DNA of 64,000 bases from Panagrolaimus kolymaensis (taxonomy: Eukaryota; Nematoda; Chromadorea; Rhabditida; Panagrolaimidae). Location: the NCBI GenBank assembly GCA_028622995.1, contig JAJQJQ010000014.1, positions 868,001 to 932,000 of the forward strand, in the 5' to 3' direction. The position numbers were made by a program, and so were the translations under genes. Positions 23,952-35,910 of this stretch are shown piece by piece. The notes beneath the pieces are model-generated. The model saw only the letters and a program-made list of their open reading frames with translations. It had not been told where the DNA came from and ran no database searches. Position 1 is the first letter of the stretch. Each line of letters opens with the position of its first letter.

Positions 23952-26160
23952 TCAATGTTGTTTCTTCTTCTTCGTTTTCTTATTTGACTTTGATTTTGAC
24001 TTCGGCTTTTCGATCCCCACTTCCTTGCTTTGCATCGGTGTTTCTTTTGCTTCTTTCTTTGAATTTGACTTTGATCTTTTCTCTTCGGAAGCGTTTGGTG
24101 ATGAATTTGTTTGAACAAGTTTAGTATCGTCGAAACACTTCGGTTCAATTTGATATGCAGCTTCAATCGAGTTTGCAGGATAACCAAAAGCATGTCGTTC
24201 TTTAACACTTGATTCACGTCGCCAAAATGGAAGTTCACGGCTAAAAAGAAGAGAAAATTATTTGTAGCTATAGTTAATCCCTAAACATACCGCATAATTG
24301 CAAGTGCGCGTCGACGAGATTCATCAGGTTGATTGAGTGAGAAAGCCACGACCAGAAGCAAAGCCATAGAATATTTGGGAAGATTTTCTTCATCACCAGG
24401 AACCAGATGACCATATTCGAGAGCGAAACATGTAAACTTGATATACTCTGGAGTATCATGATGTTGAAGGAACTTTCCAACATTAGATGTTATATGTGTG
24501 ATATCTCCATTTTTATCAAGTTTCAGACCATGTATTTTCAATTCATCGATCGATTTCTTCCTGAAACATAAACCAATATTAGAGAACATTGAATCAAAAG
24601 AACATACACAAGACCATTGATGGTAACAAAGACATCACCAATGAAGTTGTAAAGGAGCGAAACTTCGACGCTGAGAATGTTCTTATTTGGATCAGGTTTA
24701 TAGCACCTACAAATTGAATCAAAATGAGAAATGAAAACAAAAATGATGAAACTTTACTTTGACATTTTCTCGATCATTTCTTTTGCATTTGCACCAAGGA
24801 GACCGTTTCTTTTCATGGAATCATAATGTGCACCAAAGGATCGCTTCATGTTGAATGAACGTTGAGATTCCACGCTATCTCTGTATCGACCACGAAATCT
24901 TGAACCAGAACTTCTTGATTTTGCTGATCCCATTTGGAGCGCCCATGCCCTTGATTGCTTCTTGATATTTATTGAAGTTTGAGGTTCAACGACGATATGT
25001 TCTTTTGATTCGATCACAGGAGTAGCAGGAGAAAGTTGAGGAGGTTCTTCAGTAACTTCAGTGGCAACAGTAGGTTGTTCCTTCTTCAGCTTTGCTTCAG
25101 GCTGCTTTGGTTGTTCTAACTTTGGCATTGATTCTGGCTGCTTTGGTTGTTCTTTCTTTGGTTGAGGACGAGCTTCGTTTTTCTTCTTTGGAGTTTTTGC
25201 TTTTGGAACTTCGAGCTTCTTTGTTTCTTCAACTACAGCATCTACTTTCTCTTCTGGTTGAACTATTACATTCTCTTCTTCTTTTTGTTTAACTTCATCA
25301 CCAATAGTTATACCAGTTAAAGGAAGATTCTGTAGTTCTTCTCTCTTCTTTTTGAGCGATCTTTTCCTATAGACGAAGCTGAAAATGATTGTTTAAGTTA
25401 ATGGTATAAAATAATAAACAAGCTTACACAACGATGCAAATGATGACAATGATAACGAAGAACGAAACAATTGCCCAAATCCACCATGTACTTGATTCAC
25501 CAATTGCTTCGGTGGTAAAGGTAACAGCTTTGGAAGTTGATGACGAAGTCGTTGTCGATGATGGAGGAACATACACTTTAGCATTCAGGATTGTGATAGG
25601 ACATTTTGCTGAAACATCACGAACATCAATCATAATTCTATTTTCTTTATCAATAGCAGGTTCACAGCAAATATCATTATTACCACAATAAATAGCTTCA
25701 GGATATTTAATATGAATAGCAGAAGAACATGGTGGTTTAAAGAAACTTCTAGGTATGGTACGAGTAGCAACTTGAACTTTGTTGTCATCAGCATCGAGTA
25801 GAAATCCACAAAAGTTTGTTTGAGGTTCACAAAGTTTTGATGAATCTTCATATGTTTTAGAAGAACCATAACAAACAAGAACGCTAAAAATTAAAGCAAA
25901 AGGTAAATCATTTATAGAAACCTAAAAGATTAAACTTACTATCCACGACAGCCAACTAAATCCACTTCAAAATCCAACTTTCCATTTGTAAGAACAAGTT
26001 GAGCAATTCCAGGAGACATTATTCTTACTCCACCATTTGTTTCTTCGAAATCAAGATGATCATCAGACATAAGTTCATTGTTGATATTTTTTAAAGTTGA
26101 AACACGTCCAGAATTTACAGCAACGAAGAAGAAGAGAAACAGGAGCGACGAAACGAGCAT
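23952..26160 (-). CDS. Uncharacterised single-pass membrane protein, copy C4
   Basis: Exons: 26160-25940, 25883-25428, 25378-24758, 24706-24608, 24560-24291 and 24240-23952, giving 651 residues. Domain order as in C1. The ectodomain carries an extra Cys (NNDICCEP where other copies have NEDMGCEP or similar) and one codon less in exon 1. The repeat exon is almost identical to C1 and lacks the extra 12-residue unit of C2/C3. An NKNILS change occurs in exon 4. No stop or frameshift is present. Confidence 0.85.
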
Positions 26161-27003
26161 TCTTTTTTTCTGTCGACGACTGCAAGCAACAGTTTAAAAA
26201 AGGGAAGAATGAAAGGTTTTGGGCATCAAAAATTCCTTATATAGGATTTTGCTGGTTGCAAAAAATTTTGCTCAAATATGCATAAACGAAAAAAAGTATT
26301 TTTCAAAATCTGACTGCAAATAAAAATTTTAGAAAAATGGGTTTTTACGTTCTTATTTTTCTCCTTCAAAAACAAAAAATGAAAAACAGATGAACTTTTA
26401 TTAGGGGTGATACGACGAAAGATGCTTTGTTTTGCAAAAAATACAATGGATGGAAGTAAATTTATTCCGTTCATTTAACTTTTTTAAAGTAAGGGTATTA
26501 TAATTTGCCGTTGCTAAAAAGCAATGGCTTTCCAAAATTTATAATTTTTTCCAACGCCGCAATGAAGGGCAATGGTTTTTAATAAGAACCTTTTAAGGAT
26601 CGATTTAGATCAAATTTAAAATCCTTGGATTAATTTCAAATTCGGCGGACTAATAATGAAATGGATGAATCAAAAGTGTATGGAAGAGAGCCAAAGAAAT
26701 TACTCTTTCCTGCAGTTTTTGTTATTTTTTGCTGCAACCATTTCTTTCATTCATCCAAAATGTTTGATACATTTTTCCTCTCATTTTTTTGGATAAAAAA
26801 GATACACACACTAATCAGTAAAATTATAAAAATTGGTTTATTTTTTCTAAATTTGTTTTAAATGGAGGAAATCAGTTAGAAATGCTATTGATATGATATT
26901 TTTACTTTTGAAACAGATATTTTTTTGCTATTTGACTCCAACATTATTTCTAAATATGTGATTTCTAGTTTTTTTAGTTCCAATAATTTTCGCTTTTTCT
27001 TTT
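26161..27003. repeat. C4 upstream region, copy of 16,933-17,760
   Basis: Same divergent upstream region as beside C3 and C5. It stops at about 27,003, in TTTTCTTTTCTCA, and jumps straight into the middle of receptor exon 1. The SOAT-like gene, the A-B spacer and the receptor start are absent. The MDESKV-type short frame here (from 26,661) differs in a T-run from the other copies. Confidence 0.75.
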
Positions 27004-27008
27004 CTCAA

Positions 27009-28235
27009 AGCTTTAAAAACTTTATTAGTTATTTTTATAACAGCTCAATATTTTAAAGATAATTCTAAATTTCGTTCAGCATATTTTTTAATTTTAAATA
27101 TTGGTTATGTCACTGATTTAATTATGTTCGCACATTGGTTATGGCCAATGGATCAAATGACATATTTATTTACCATTATATTTCATGAATGGCATAATAC
27201 ATATTTTTTGAGCATTTGGAATGCAGCTTTATGTTGTAATCGATGCACAGTTTTAGCCTTTCCATTAAAACATGAAAAAGTTAGTTTTTGTTTGTTTTTA
27301 TTAAATAAAAAAATCATGAAAAGCTAAACTATGGCGTCTTGCAATCAAAATGAAAAAAAGAATTCCATTCGCTTGAGTAATAAAAAGATATTAGACTTTT
27401 CATTTTTCATTTTGAAAAGAGGCTTTTAAAAATATGTAAATTTTACAGATAAAATTCCCAACTCAAAGTTTTAGGTTAAAAAATGGTTTTCTAATTGTTA
27501 AAATTAATTAAAAAAAGGTTTCTTGAAACTAAAGCATTAGAGTATCAAAACGACCTATTCGAAAATCATAATTTTTTCCTGCTAACTTTTTAATTCATAT
27601 TTTGTTTTCCTTTATTTCCAAAAAAAATCAAAATTAAAGAATAACTTTTTATTTGTTTATTTTTTCAAATTTGGACCTTTAAAACTATGTGTTTCATTGT
27701 TCCATTAATGATATTTTTTCCATTCATAATTAATGGATATGAACTTTTTCTTATTGAATGCAACATAAAAGATTTAATTTCCACTTGTGTATCTTTTAGA
27801 ATTTCATATTATTTTAAAGCTACAATCGATAATGTAATCGTAAATATTTTTGGTATTCTTTTTATTATTTTTTCCATGTATAAATCCAGTAAACTCAAGT
27901 ACCACACGATGCAAGATAAAATTGAAAGGCGTTTAATTTATCAAGCAATATTTTCATCAATTTTTCAATTAATTTATTTTTTATTAAATGGAATTTCAAC
28001 CTTTATTTCATCGGATATTAAAACCCTTTATCTTGTGGGTTATTTTTCACAAATTATTTATCATTTTCATCATTATGCGGTAATGATCACACATTTTATT
28101 TTTAGTCCCATATTTAAAATAGCATTCTTTAATTTTTATCATATTTCATTTTTACTTAAAAATAAAAATGCGACCAAAGTTGTTATTATTCCTTCAAGGG
28201 TTCAAACTATTTCATCTCGATTACCCACTGTTTGA
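27009..28235 (+). pseudogene. Serpentine chemoreceptor copy B3, truncated pseudogene
   Basis: Homology to B1 begins at codon 36-38 of exon 1 (LKTLLVIFITAQYF), so the start codon and first membrane segment are missing. The intron acceptor is mutated: B1 and B2 read TTTTTCAGATTTGG, here TTTTTCAAATTTGG, which removes the AG. The second exon (27,687-28,235 as an open frame) is otherwise intact, with two substitutions (IDGYE to INGYE and IVNVIV to IDNVIV). Two independent lesions make a working receptor very unlikely. Confidence 0.92.
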
Positions 28236-28679
28236 ATGAATTGTTCGAAATTCATTTTCTTGTTTGTTTGTTAATTTTTTGATTGAATAAAAAAATAAAA
28301 TAGTTATCTTTATTAAAAAATGCAATAAAACATAACCTTTATTGACACTTAAAAAATATTATTTTGTTGTTTACAAATAATTCAAAACAAAAACGAAAAA
28401 ATATTACCGAATCAAACTACAGAAAAGCTGTTTGCTTTTATTAAATGGTTAAAATCTTCGATTATCAATCAAAGCCGCGAGTTGTTGGTATATTAAAAGT
28501 TGTTAGTATTCTTTATTGTCACTGATTGCTAATCACTTTGCTAAAAAAATATCACATGAATCAATTAAAAGAAAGAAATTTGACTCGTCTTTCAAGTACA
28601 AAATTTTTGAGAAAAAAAACATGAAAAAAGCTTTAGAATCTCATCGAACAGAAACATCTTTGATAGCCTGCTTGAAATG

Positions 28680-29468
28680 TGTCGCGACTTGCGATTCTTT
28701 CTTTATTATTTTATTTCATCATCATGCTTTTATCCTATTCTTCCTGCTTTATTTTCCATGCTTCATTTTATGCTAAATATTCCTTCTTTCAACTGCATCC
28801 TATTTGAAGAAGTGCCTCAAAGAGTCAGTTGTGTCAGTTTGCTCTAATGCATGAACTGCACCCACTTAAGAGCCTTCGTGTCGTTTCTTATAACCAATGG
28901 CTGCAAACACTGACTAGAAACGGGCGGTCCAAAGCAAACGCCATCTGCCATTATTTTAGGACAACCAGCGCCGACTCAAGCCACCATATTTAAAAGACTA
29001 TATAAGCTCTCAAGCATCCCTCTCACATATTATAACTTTCATTGTAATTCCTTTTACTCGTCCCTTTTATTTATTGTTTCGTCGTGCTAATATTTATCGT
29101 GTCGATTGTTGCGGCGATCAGGACACCACAAACAGTATATTGAGATGAGAGAAAGAAATTAGACGACTGTTTTCCAAATACTTTATTCTTACACAAATGA
29201 AACTTTTTAATATTACAAAACAAATGACAATAAAGATATTATGCTAATTTTAGGTTAGAGAAATGAAGATGATCACGAGTGTCGTGACATCGATTGAAAT
29301 AATAAAGGTTTAATTACCCAAAGTTTGAGTTTGAGGTACCACAGCTAAGCAACAGCTCGCGTCTCATTCATCACCACCAACAATTAAATCTCCATCCATA
29401 ACTGTCTTCAAGACGTTTGGAGTCTCAACCGAAAGCAGAACCCGGTCACTCCATTCCTATCCGAGACA
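28680..29468. mobile_element. Solo LTR, 789 bp, with AAATG target duplication
   Basis: Paralogous empty sites (5,275-5,300, 14,415-14,440, 23,690-23,715) read GCTTGAATTGAGAGA. Here that sequence is split by DNA that begins TGTCGCGACT, ends CCGAGACA and is flanked by AAATG on both sides (28,675-28,679 and 29,469-29,473). The TGTC..GACA ends and 5-bp duplication are the signature of an LTR retrotransposon. A TATA box (CTATATAAGC, near 29,010) sits in the middle, as in an LTR promoter. No gag-pol sequence is present, so the internal part was lost by LTR-LTR recombination. A Bel/Pao-type origin is a guess from the 5-bp duplication. Confidence 0.85.
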
Positions 29469-29717
29469 AAATGAGAGATTGTTTTAGGAAAGTAAAATTC
29501 GTGGAAGTTAATACAATGAAAACACGCTAACGATAAATGAAAACAAAAAGTTTGATTTGCTTGCCTCATTTAAACATATGTACATGCATACTGAAGTTCA
29601 ACTCCTTTTATTTTGATAACAACAGAAAATCATAGACAAAAGTTTGTGTAAAAACATTTATTATTCAAAACATAAAATACAATAAATAAAATAATTACAA
29701 AGTTGCTCTAATTTCCT

Positions 29718-31913
29718 TCAATGTTGTTTCTTATTCTTCTTTTTCTTCTTTGACTTTGACTTCGGTTTTTCCATGACAACTTCTTTGCTTTGCATCGGTG
29801 TTTCTTTTGCTTCTTTCTTTGAATTTGACTTTGATCTTTTCTCTTCGGAAGCATTGGGTGATGAATTCGTTTTAACAAGTTTTGTATCGTCGAAACACTT
29901 CGGATCAATTTGATATGCAGCTTCAATTGAGTTTGCAGGATAACCAAAAGCATGTCGTTCTTTAACACTTGATTCACGTCGCCAAAATGGAAGTTCACGG
30001 CTAAAAAGAAGAGAAAATTATTTGTAGCTATAGTTAATCCAAAAACATACCGCATGATTGCAAGGGCGCGTCGACGAGATTCATCAGGTTGATTGAGTGA
30101 GAAAGCCACGACGAGAAGCAAAGCCATAGAATATTTTGGAAGATGTTCTTCATCACCAGGAACCAGATGACCATATTCTAGTGCGAAACATGTAAACTTG
30201 ATATACTCTGGAGTATCAGGATGCTGAAGGAACTTTCGAACATTTGATGTTATATGTGCGATATCTCCATTTTTATCAAGTTTCAGACCATGTATTTTCA
30301 ACTCATCGATCGATTTCTTCCTAAAAATTAACCAATATTCAACAAAGTTTAGAAAAAAGTAAACATACACAAGACCATTGATGGTAACAAACACATCACC
30401 AATGAGATTGTACAGAAGCGAAACTTCGACGCTGAGAATGTTCTTTTTTGGATCAGGTTTGTAGCACCTAAAAATTGAAACAAATGAGAAATGTAAACAA
30501 AAATGATGAAACATTACTTTGACATTTTCTCGATCATTTCTTTTGCATTTGCACCAAGAAGACCGTTTCTTTTCATTGAATCATAATGTGAACCAAAGGA
30601 TCGCTTCATGTTGAATGAACGTTGAGATTCCACGCTATCCCTGTATCGACCACGAAACCTTGAACCAGAACTTCTTGATTTTGCTGATCCCATTTGGAGC
30701 GCCCATGCCCTTGATTGCTTCTTGATATTCTTTAAAGTTAGAGGTTCAACGACGATAGGTTCTTTTGATTCAAACACAGGAGTAGCAGGAAGAAGTTGCG
30801 GAGGTTCTTCAGACACTTCAGTAGCAATAGTTGGTTGTTCTTTCTTTGGAATTGATTTTGGCTGCTTCGGTTGTTCCTTCTTTGGCATTAATTCAGGCTG
30901 CTTTGGTTGTTCTTGTTTTGGTTGATGACGAGCTTCTTTTTTCTTCTTTGGAGTTTTTGGTTTAGGAACTTCGAGCGTTTCCTCAACTTTTACAGCTTCT
31001 TTCTTTTCAGGTTGAACTTGTAAGTTTTCTTCTTGTTGTTGTTTAACTTCATTACCAATAATAATACCAGTTAAAGGAAGATTCTGTAGTTCTTCTCTCT
31101 TCTTTTTGAGCGATCTTTTCCTATAGACGAAGCTGAAAATGATTGTTTAAGTTAATGGTATAAAAAATAAACAAGCTTACATTACGATGCAAATGACAAT
31201 GATGATAACGAAGAACGAAACAATTGCCCAAATCCACCATGTACTTGATTCACCAATTGCTTCGGTGGTAATTGTAACAGCTTTTGAAGTTGATGATGAA
31301 GTTGTTGTCGATGATGGAGGAACATACACTTTAGCATTCAGGATTGTGATTGGACATGATTCCGAAACTTGATGAACTTCAATTGTGATTCTATTTTCTT
31401 TATCAACAGCAGGTTCACAGCTCATATCTTCATTTCCACAATATAATGCTTTGGGAAACTCCATTTTGATAGTAGACGAACATGGTGGTTTAAAGAAACT
31501 TCTCGGAATGTGACGTGTTGCAACTTGAAGTTCATTGTCATCAGCATCGAGTAGAAATCCACAAAAGTTTGATTGAGGTTCACAAAGCTTTGTTGCTCTA
31601 TGGTATGTATTAGTTGAAGAAGAACCATAACAAACAAGAACGCTAAAAAAATAAAAATGTATTTATAGCAATAAAAAGATTAAACTTACTATCCACGACA
31701 GCCAACTAAATCAACTTCAAAATCCAACTTTCCATTTGTAAGAACAAGTTGAGCAGTTCCAGGAGACATTATTCTTACTCCACCATTGGCTGTTTCTTCG
31801 AAGATCGGATGATCATCAGACACAAGTTCGTTGTTGATATTTCTTAGAGTTGAAACACTTCCAGAATTTACAGCAACGAAGAAGAAGAAAAACAGGAGCG
31901 ACGAAACGAGCAT
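29718..31913 (-). CDS. Uncharacterised single-pass membrane protein, copy C5
   Basis: Exons: 31913-31690, 31642-31181, 31132-30518, 30467-30369, 30320-30051 and 30000-29718, giving 650 residues. Domain order as in C1, with seven to eight ectodomain Cys, a Ser/Thr stalk and one membrane span. The charged region is somewhat rearranged (PEKKEAVKVEETLEVPKPK) and the Lys-rich tail reads KKKKNKKQH. Intron 4, next to exon 5, differs from the other copies. A continuous reading across these introns is open but wrong, since it inserts a hydrophobic segment not found in paralogues. This copy is divergently paired with the lectin-like gene. Confidence 0.85.
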
Positions 31914-32905
31914 TCTTTTTTTCTGTCGACGACTGCAAGCAACAGTTTAAAAAAGGGAAGAATGAAAGGTTTTGGGCATCAAAAATTGCTTATAACGGAT
32001 TTTGATGGTTGTAAAGATTTTGCTCAAATTTGCATAAACGAAAAAAAGTATTTTTGAAAATCTGACTGCAAATAAAAATTTTAGAAAAATGGGTTTTTAC
32101 GTTCTTATTTTTCTCCTTCAAAAACAAAAAATGAAAAACAGATAAACTCTTATTATGGGTGCGACTACGAAAGATGCTTCTTTTTGCACAGAATTTATTG
32201 GAAGCGAATTCACTCCGTTCACTGGACTTTTTGAAGAACCGATATTATTATTTGCTCTTGCTAAAAGCAAGAGCTTTCCAAAATTTATAATTTTTCCAAA
32301 GCCCCAATGAAGGGCATGGATTTTTAATACGAACCTTTTATAGGATCGAATTAGATCAACGATAAAAATACAGCAATTAGTTCAAATTGAATAAACAAAT
32401 AGAAAAATGGATGAATTAAAAGCATTTGGAAGCGAACCAAAGAAATTACATTTTCCTGCAGTTTTTGTTATTTTTTTTGCTGCAACCATTTTTCATTCAT
32501 CCAAAATGTTAGATACATTTTTCCACTCATTTTTTTTTTTGGATAAAAGTAAACACATAAATCAGTAAAATTATAAAAATTTGGTTTTTTTATCCAAATT
32601 TGTTTTAAACAGAGGAGTTAAGTTAGAAATGGTATTCAATATGATATTTTTTGCTATTTGACTGCGAAATTTCTAAATATTTGGTTTCTAGTTTTTTAGT
32701 TTTAATAATTTTCGATTTTCCTTTTCTCACAGTTTATTATTACCAATTAAAAAATTTTTTTGTAACATAACAAAGACGAGAAAATTAGTTTTATTGTTTC
32801 TTCATCTTCAGAGAAAGACAATTACAAAAAAAAAGAATGTAAAAAAACTTTGAGAGTTTTTGCTTTGATTTCTCATTTCAAAGTTTTGTCATTTTTCTTT
32901 TTCTT
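31914..32905. promoter_or_regulatory. Divergent upstream region between C5 and the lectin gene
   Basis: Homologous to 16,933-17,968 and 26,161-27,003, with more substitutions than those two show to each other. It continues to within about 12 bp of the lectin ATG at 32,917. The short frame at 32,407 reads MDELKAFGSEPKKLHFPAVF followed by a hydrophobic stretch. This is the only one of the three copies followed by an intact single-copy gene, so it is the best candidate for the original arrangement. Confidence 0.65.
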
Positions 32906-32916
32906 CTTCTTCAATC

Positions 32917-35039
32917 ATGTGGCAGCTTTTTATTTTTTTAGCCATCATTTTTGTTGTTACTGTAAATGGATGGGGTTCACCAGGTAATGAAAAGCAAAAT
33001 TTTAATAATTTTGAACGAACAAAACAAAAAATGAAATTCCCAATTTATTTATTTTTTAGCTAGCTTCTTAGATGATAAATGTCATTCATATTCGGGTTTA
33101 TCATTATTTGATAAATCCACTCAAACATGTTATATTTTGGATATTGATGAAAAGCATTCTGAAAGTTCAATGAATGATAAACTTTGTAAACATATTCAAG
33201 GATTTGATGGTAAATTAGCAAATAAAAATGTTGTTGAACTTTTAAAGGATGAAGGTTTGATTAATGATAAGCGACAAACTTTCTTTAAAGATGGCTCACA
33301 TAATTCTGCTAGTTCAAGTGGTGGAGCAGCTGTTTGTCAATATAGTAAGTTGAAGCTTATGGGAATTTTAGTTTATAAATATGATTCGAAAAAACTTTTT
33401 GCTAAAAATTAAAAGCAATTTTTTTAAATGAAACTAAATTTGGCTCAAAATTGCCCTGTTTTTGTCTTTTGAAAAGTGTTCTCAATTTTTATGCTCAAAA
33501 AAACGGCAAACAAGCAAGCTGCTTCTAAAATTATGTGTCTTTCTCTTGTTTTTTTTAAGTTTCATCAAAAAAATGACTAACCAAAAACACATTCATGCTT
33601 CAGTTATTTTTTTGTTTGTTTGTTTCTAGAGTTTACAATAACATCGAACTCCACCTTTTAAGTATTTATATATGTCAAAAAGCCCAAAACAAATAAATGT
33701 TTTTATGAGTTTACAAATTTTTATGTCTCTCTATCTTTTTTGGAAATTTACTGCCTCACAAAAAAGATTAGAAACAAAAGCAAAAAAAAATCTTTTTTTT
33801 AATTGCATATTTTCCAATTAGCAAACTTAGGAAAATACTTTATCAGTAACTTTAAAAAAAGAAAAAAAAACCCCCCACTAAAAAGCTAATTGATTTTTTT
33901 GCTGTTGAAAAAACACATATTGTATAATCAAGATGGAGGTTGGTGAACGCATTGTAAAAGGTTTTTTTTGATTATTTTTACATTGCGTTAAAAGATAAAC
34001 GTCGTCATCCATAAAAAAAAAAGAAAAAGAAATTGATAAGGCAAAAAAGAAAAGCAAAATCATGGCTTTAAACACGAAGCATTCCATAGATAGACCCGGA
34101 AATCCGAGACATTAAATTAAATTCATAGACAAAACAAAATGTGTTAATACACGATGAATAAAAGAGAGGATTGTCTTTTTTTAACTTGTAAATTGGCGAT
34201 GTTAAAAACTGAAGCGTTCCGCGTGGAATTCACAGGTATAACCGGAATTTCAAAAGCTTTTACAACTTTGGGTTAAATGTAAATATGTAAAAATAAATAA
34301 GATTTGCGGCGGTGTTCCAAAACATAATTAACTCCAAATAACGACCAAAGCTAACATATTTGGGAAGCTTCAAAATTTAAATTTATAAAATCTAATAAGA
34401 AAAATTCAAACATTTTCTGTCTAGACTCTGTGACATAATTAAAACCAAAAACAAACAATTATGATGAATTTTGCATATTTGAAATTTTTTATTTCAACAA
34501 ATCAAATAAAAATTTAATAAACCATTGATTTTTTAGCTGATCACTTTTATTGCCCCTCAGGTTTTACCCTTCATGGAATTTATTGTCATAAATTCCATTC
34601 ATCTGCTTCATCATATTACGATGCAGAAGCTTCATGCAAAAGCAGCGACAAAGGCACCCTTGCGGTTCCACATGATGATATGCATGCTCAAACTCTTGCA
34701 AGTTTAGCTCAAAAAGAAGGAGCAGAAGATTTCTTTTATGTTGGAATTCGATCTCTTCAAAGTTCATCCAAATTTGAAAATGTTGATTCAACTTCATCCG
34801 ATTATTTTCGATTCCTTCCTCGAAAGGGTGGATTTTTGGATGATGTTGGTGCTCGAGTTAAAAGCCTTGGAATTGCTGCCATCGCAGTTTCGTCAAAATC
34901 CACAAATGATGATGGACTTGGAACATTTGGATATATGGAATTATTTGATGGTCAAAGTGTTAAACTTCCATATGTTTGTCAAATTCCCGCTAAACATCAT
35001 TTTGGTAAAGTTGTGATTCCATATTCAACTCTTCTTTAA
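32917..35039 (+). CDS. Secreted C-type-lectin-like protein
   Basis: Exons 32917-32983, 33060-33344 and 34537-35039 give 284 residues. Residues 1-19 are a signal peptide (MWQLFIFLAIIFVVTVNG). The C-terminal half is a C-type-lectin-like domain: CPSGFTLHGIYCHKF, YYDAEASCKSSDKGTLAVPH, a core FFYVGIRS in place of the WIGL strand, and a closing VCQIP. The N-terminal half has its own Cys pattern (DKCHSYSG...TCYILD...LCKHIQG...AVCQY) and may be a second, degenerate lectin fold. The WND and EPN/QPD calcium-sugar motifs are not evident, so sugar binding is doubtful. Nematode lectins of this kind are often gut-secreted and infection-induced. Intron 2 is unusually long (1,192 nt). Confidence 0.82.
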
Positions 35040-35273
35040 CCATAAAAACAAATATGTATTTCCAATCGAAACAAAAAAAACTATTTGGGAGTAAAGTTAT
35101 TCAAAAAAGTTTGTTTAAATAAAGTTTAAAATAATCATAAAAATATTTATCGGTATTTTAATTCATGAAAAAACAAATAACAATCAAGAAAGAAAAGAGG
35201 CAGTTTAAAAAAAACCATAATAATAAATGAACGAATTAATTATGTAAAAGTTCTGATGGTGGAGTAGCCTGTC

Positions 35274-35910
35274 TTAACGCATGTAACAATACCAATAAGC
35301 GAAAATAATACCTGAAAATTATTAATAATTAATTTACCTTTGAAAAACATGAACTTTTTACACAAGGTTTAATTTTGAATATGGAGGAGACGCCCACAAA
35401 TGAATTTTTGTAATCCAGATATATGCGGTTCAGAATTGAAACAACAACCAAGAAAATTTAATTAAAGCCAAAGAAAGAAAACAAATGGGTAAAAAAATTC
35501 CACAAATATTTTTTAATTCCAAATTTTGGATATTTTTTGTTTCTTGAAAATATTAAAACCATTTTCAAAAAACTCTATTTGAGACACATTTACTAATCCC
35601 AGACACTATAATACCGATCTCAAAAGAAATCAGTTCGAAATTGGAAATTTATAATATTTTTTTAAAGCCATTTGTGAGAAAGGTTATATGTTTACCTGGA
35701 ATCCAAAAGAAGAATGTACAAACAAAAGCAATAACGGCCCACATCATTTGATCTGAATCAAAATCATCCTTTATCAGTACAGCCACATACTAAAAAAGAA
35801 ATGGAATTAATAAATAACTCGGGCCTGCCCTAACATGGCCAGAATACAATAAAACTTACTGGGATAAAAATGCAAAAAATCAACATCCACATATCCTTAT
35901 TTGACGCCAT
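35274..35910 (-). CDS. Pmp3/UPF0057 family small membrane protein
   Basis: Three exons, 35910-35860, 35789-35696 and 35311-35274, encode 60 residues. It has two membrane segments: MLIFCIFIPYVAVLIKDD, then AVIAFVCTFFFWIPGIIFAY. The pattern (hydrophobic helix, Pro, charged loop, second helix with IPGII.A) is that of the Pmp3/stress-induced hydrophobic peptide family. In yeast and plants this family limits membrane hyperpolarisation and salt entry. The canonical LPP of helix 1 is reduced to IPY. Too short to show as a long open frame because of its introns. The 3' end lies 235 bp from the lectin stop, convergent. Confidence 0.78.

Larger units (their letters stand above)
1..32905. repeat. Tandem array of SOAT-like (A), receptor (B) and membrane protein C genes
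   Basis: Long stretches repeat with near identity, introns and spacers included. Positions 1-2262 match 18,074-20,335 (shift 18,073), 3,525-4,841 match 21,582-22,899 and, in part, 27,009-28,235. C genes occur at 5,543-7,752, 8,156-10,401, 14,679-16,932, 23,952-26,160 and 29,718-31,913. Spacers between A and B are less similar (2,263-3,060 against 20,336-21,118). The complete unit is A(+) B(+) C(-), about 8 kb. Other copies are edited by deletion: C1 joins C2 directly at about 7,943, and the A gene is missing between C4 and B3. The array right edge is near 32,905. The left edge lies outside the window. Confidence 0.93.

Noticed and set aside
29708..30514. 268-codon frame over C5 with an apparent internal membrane segment
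   Set aside because: The hydrophobic part is translated intron; the spliced form matches the four other copies.
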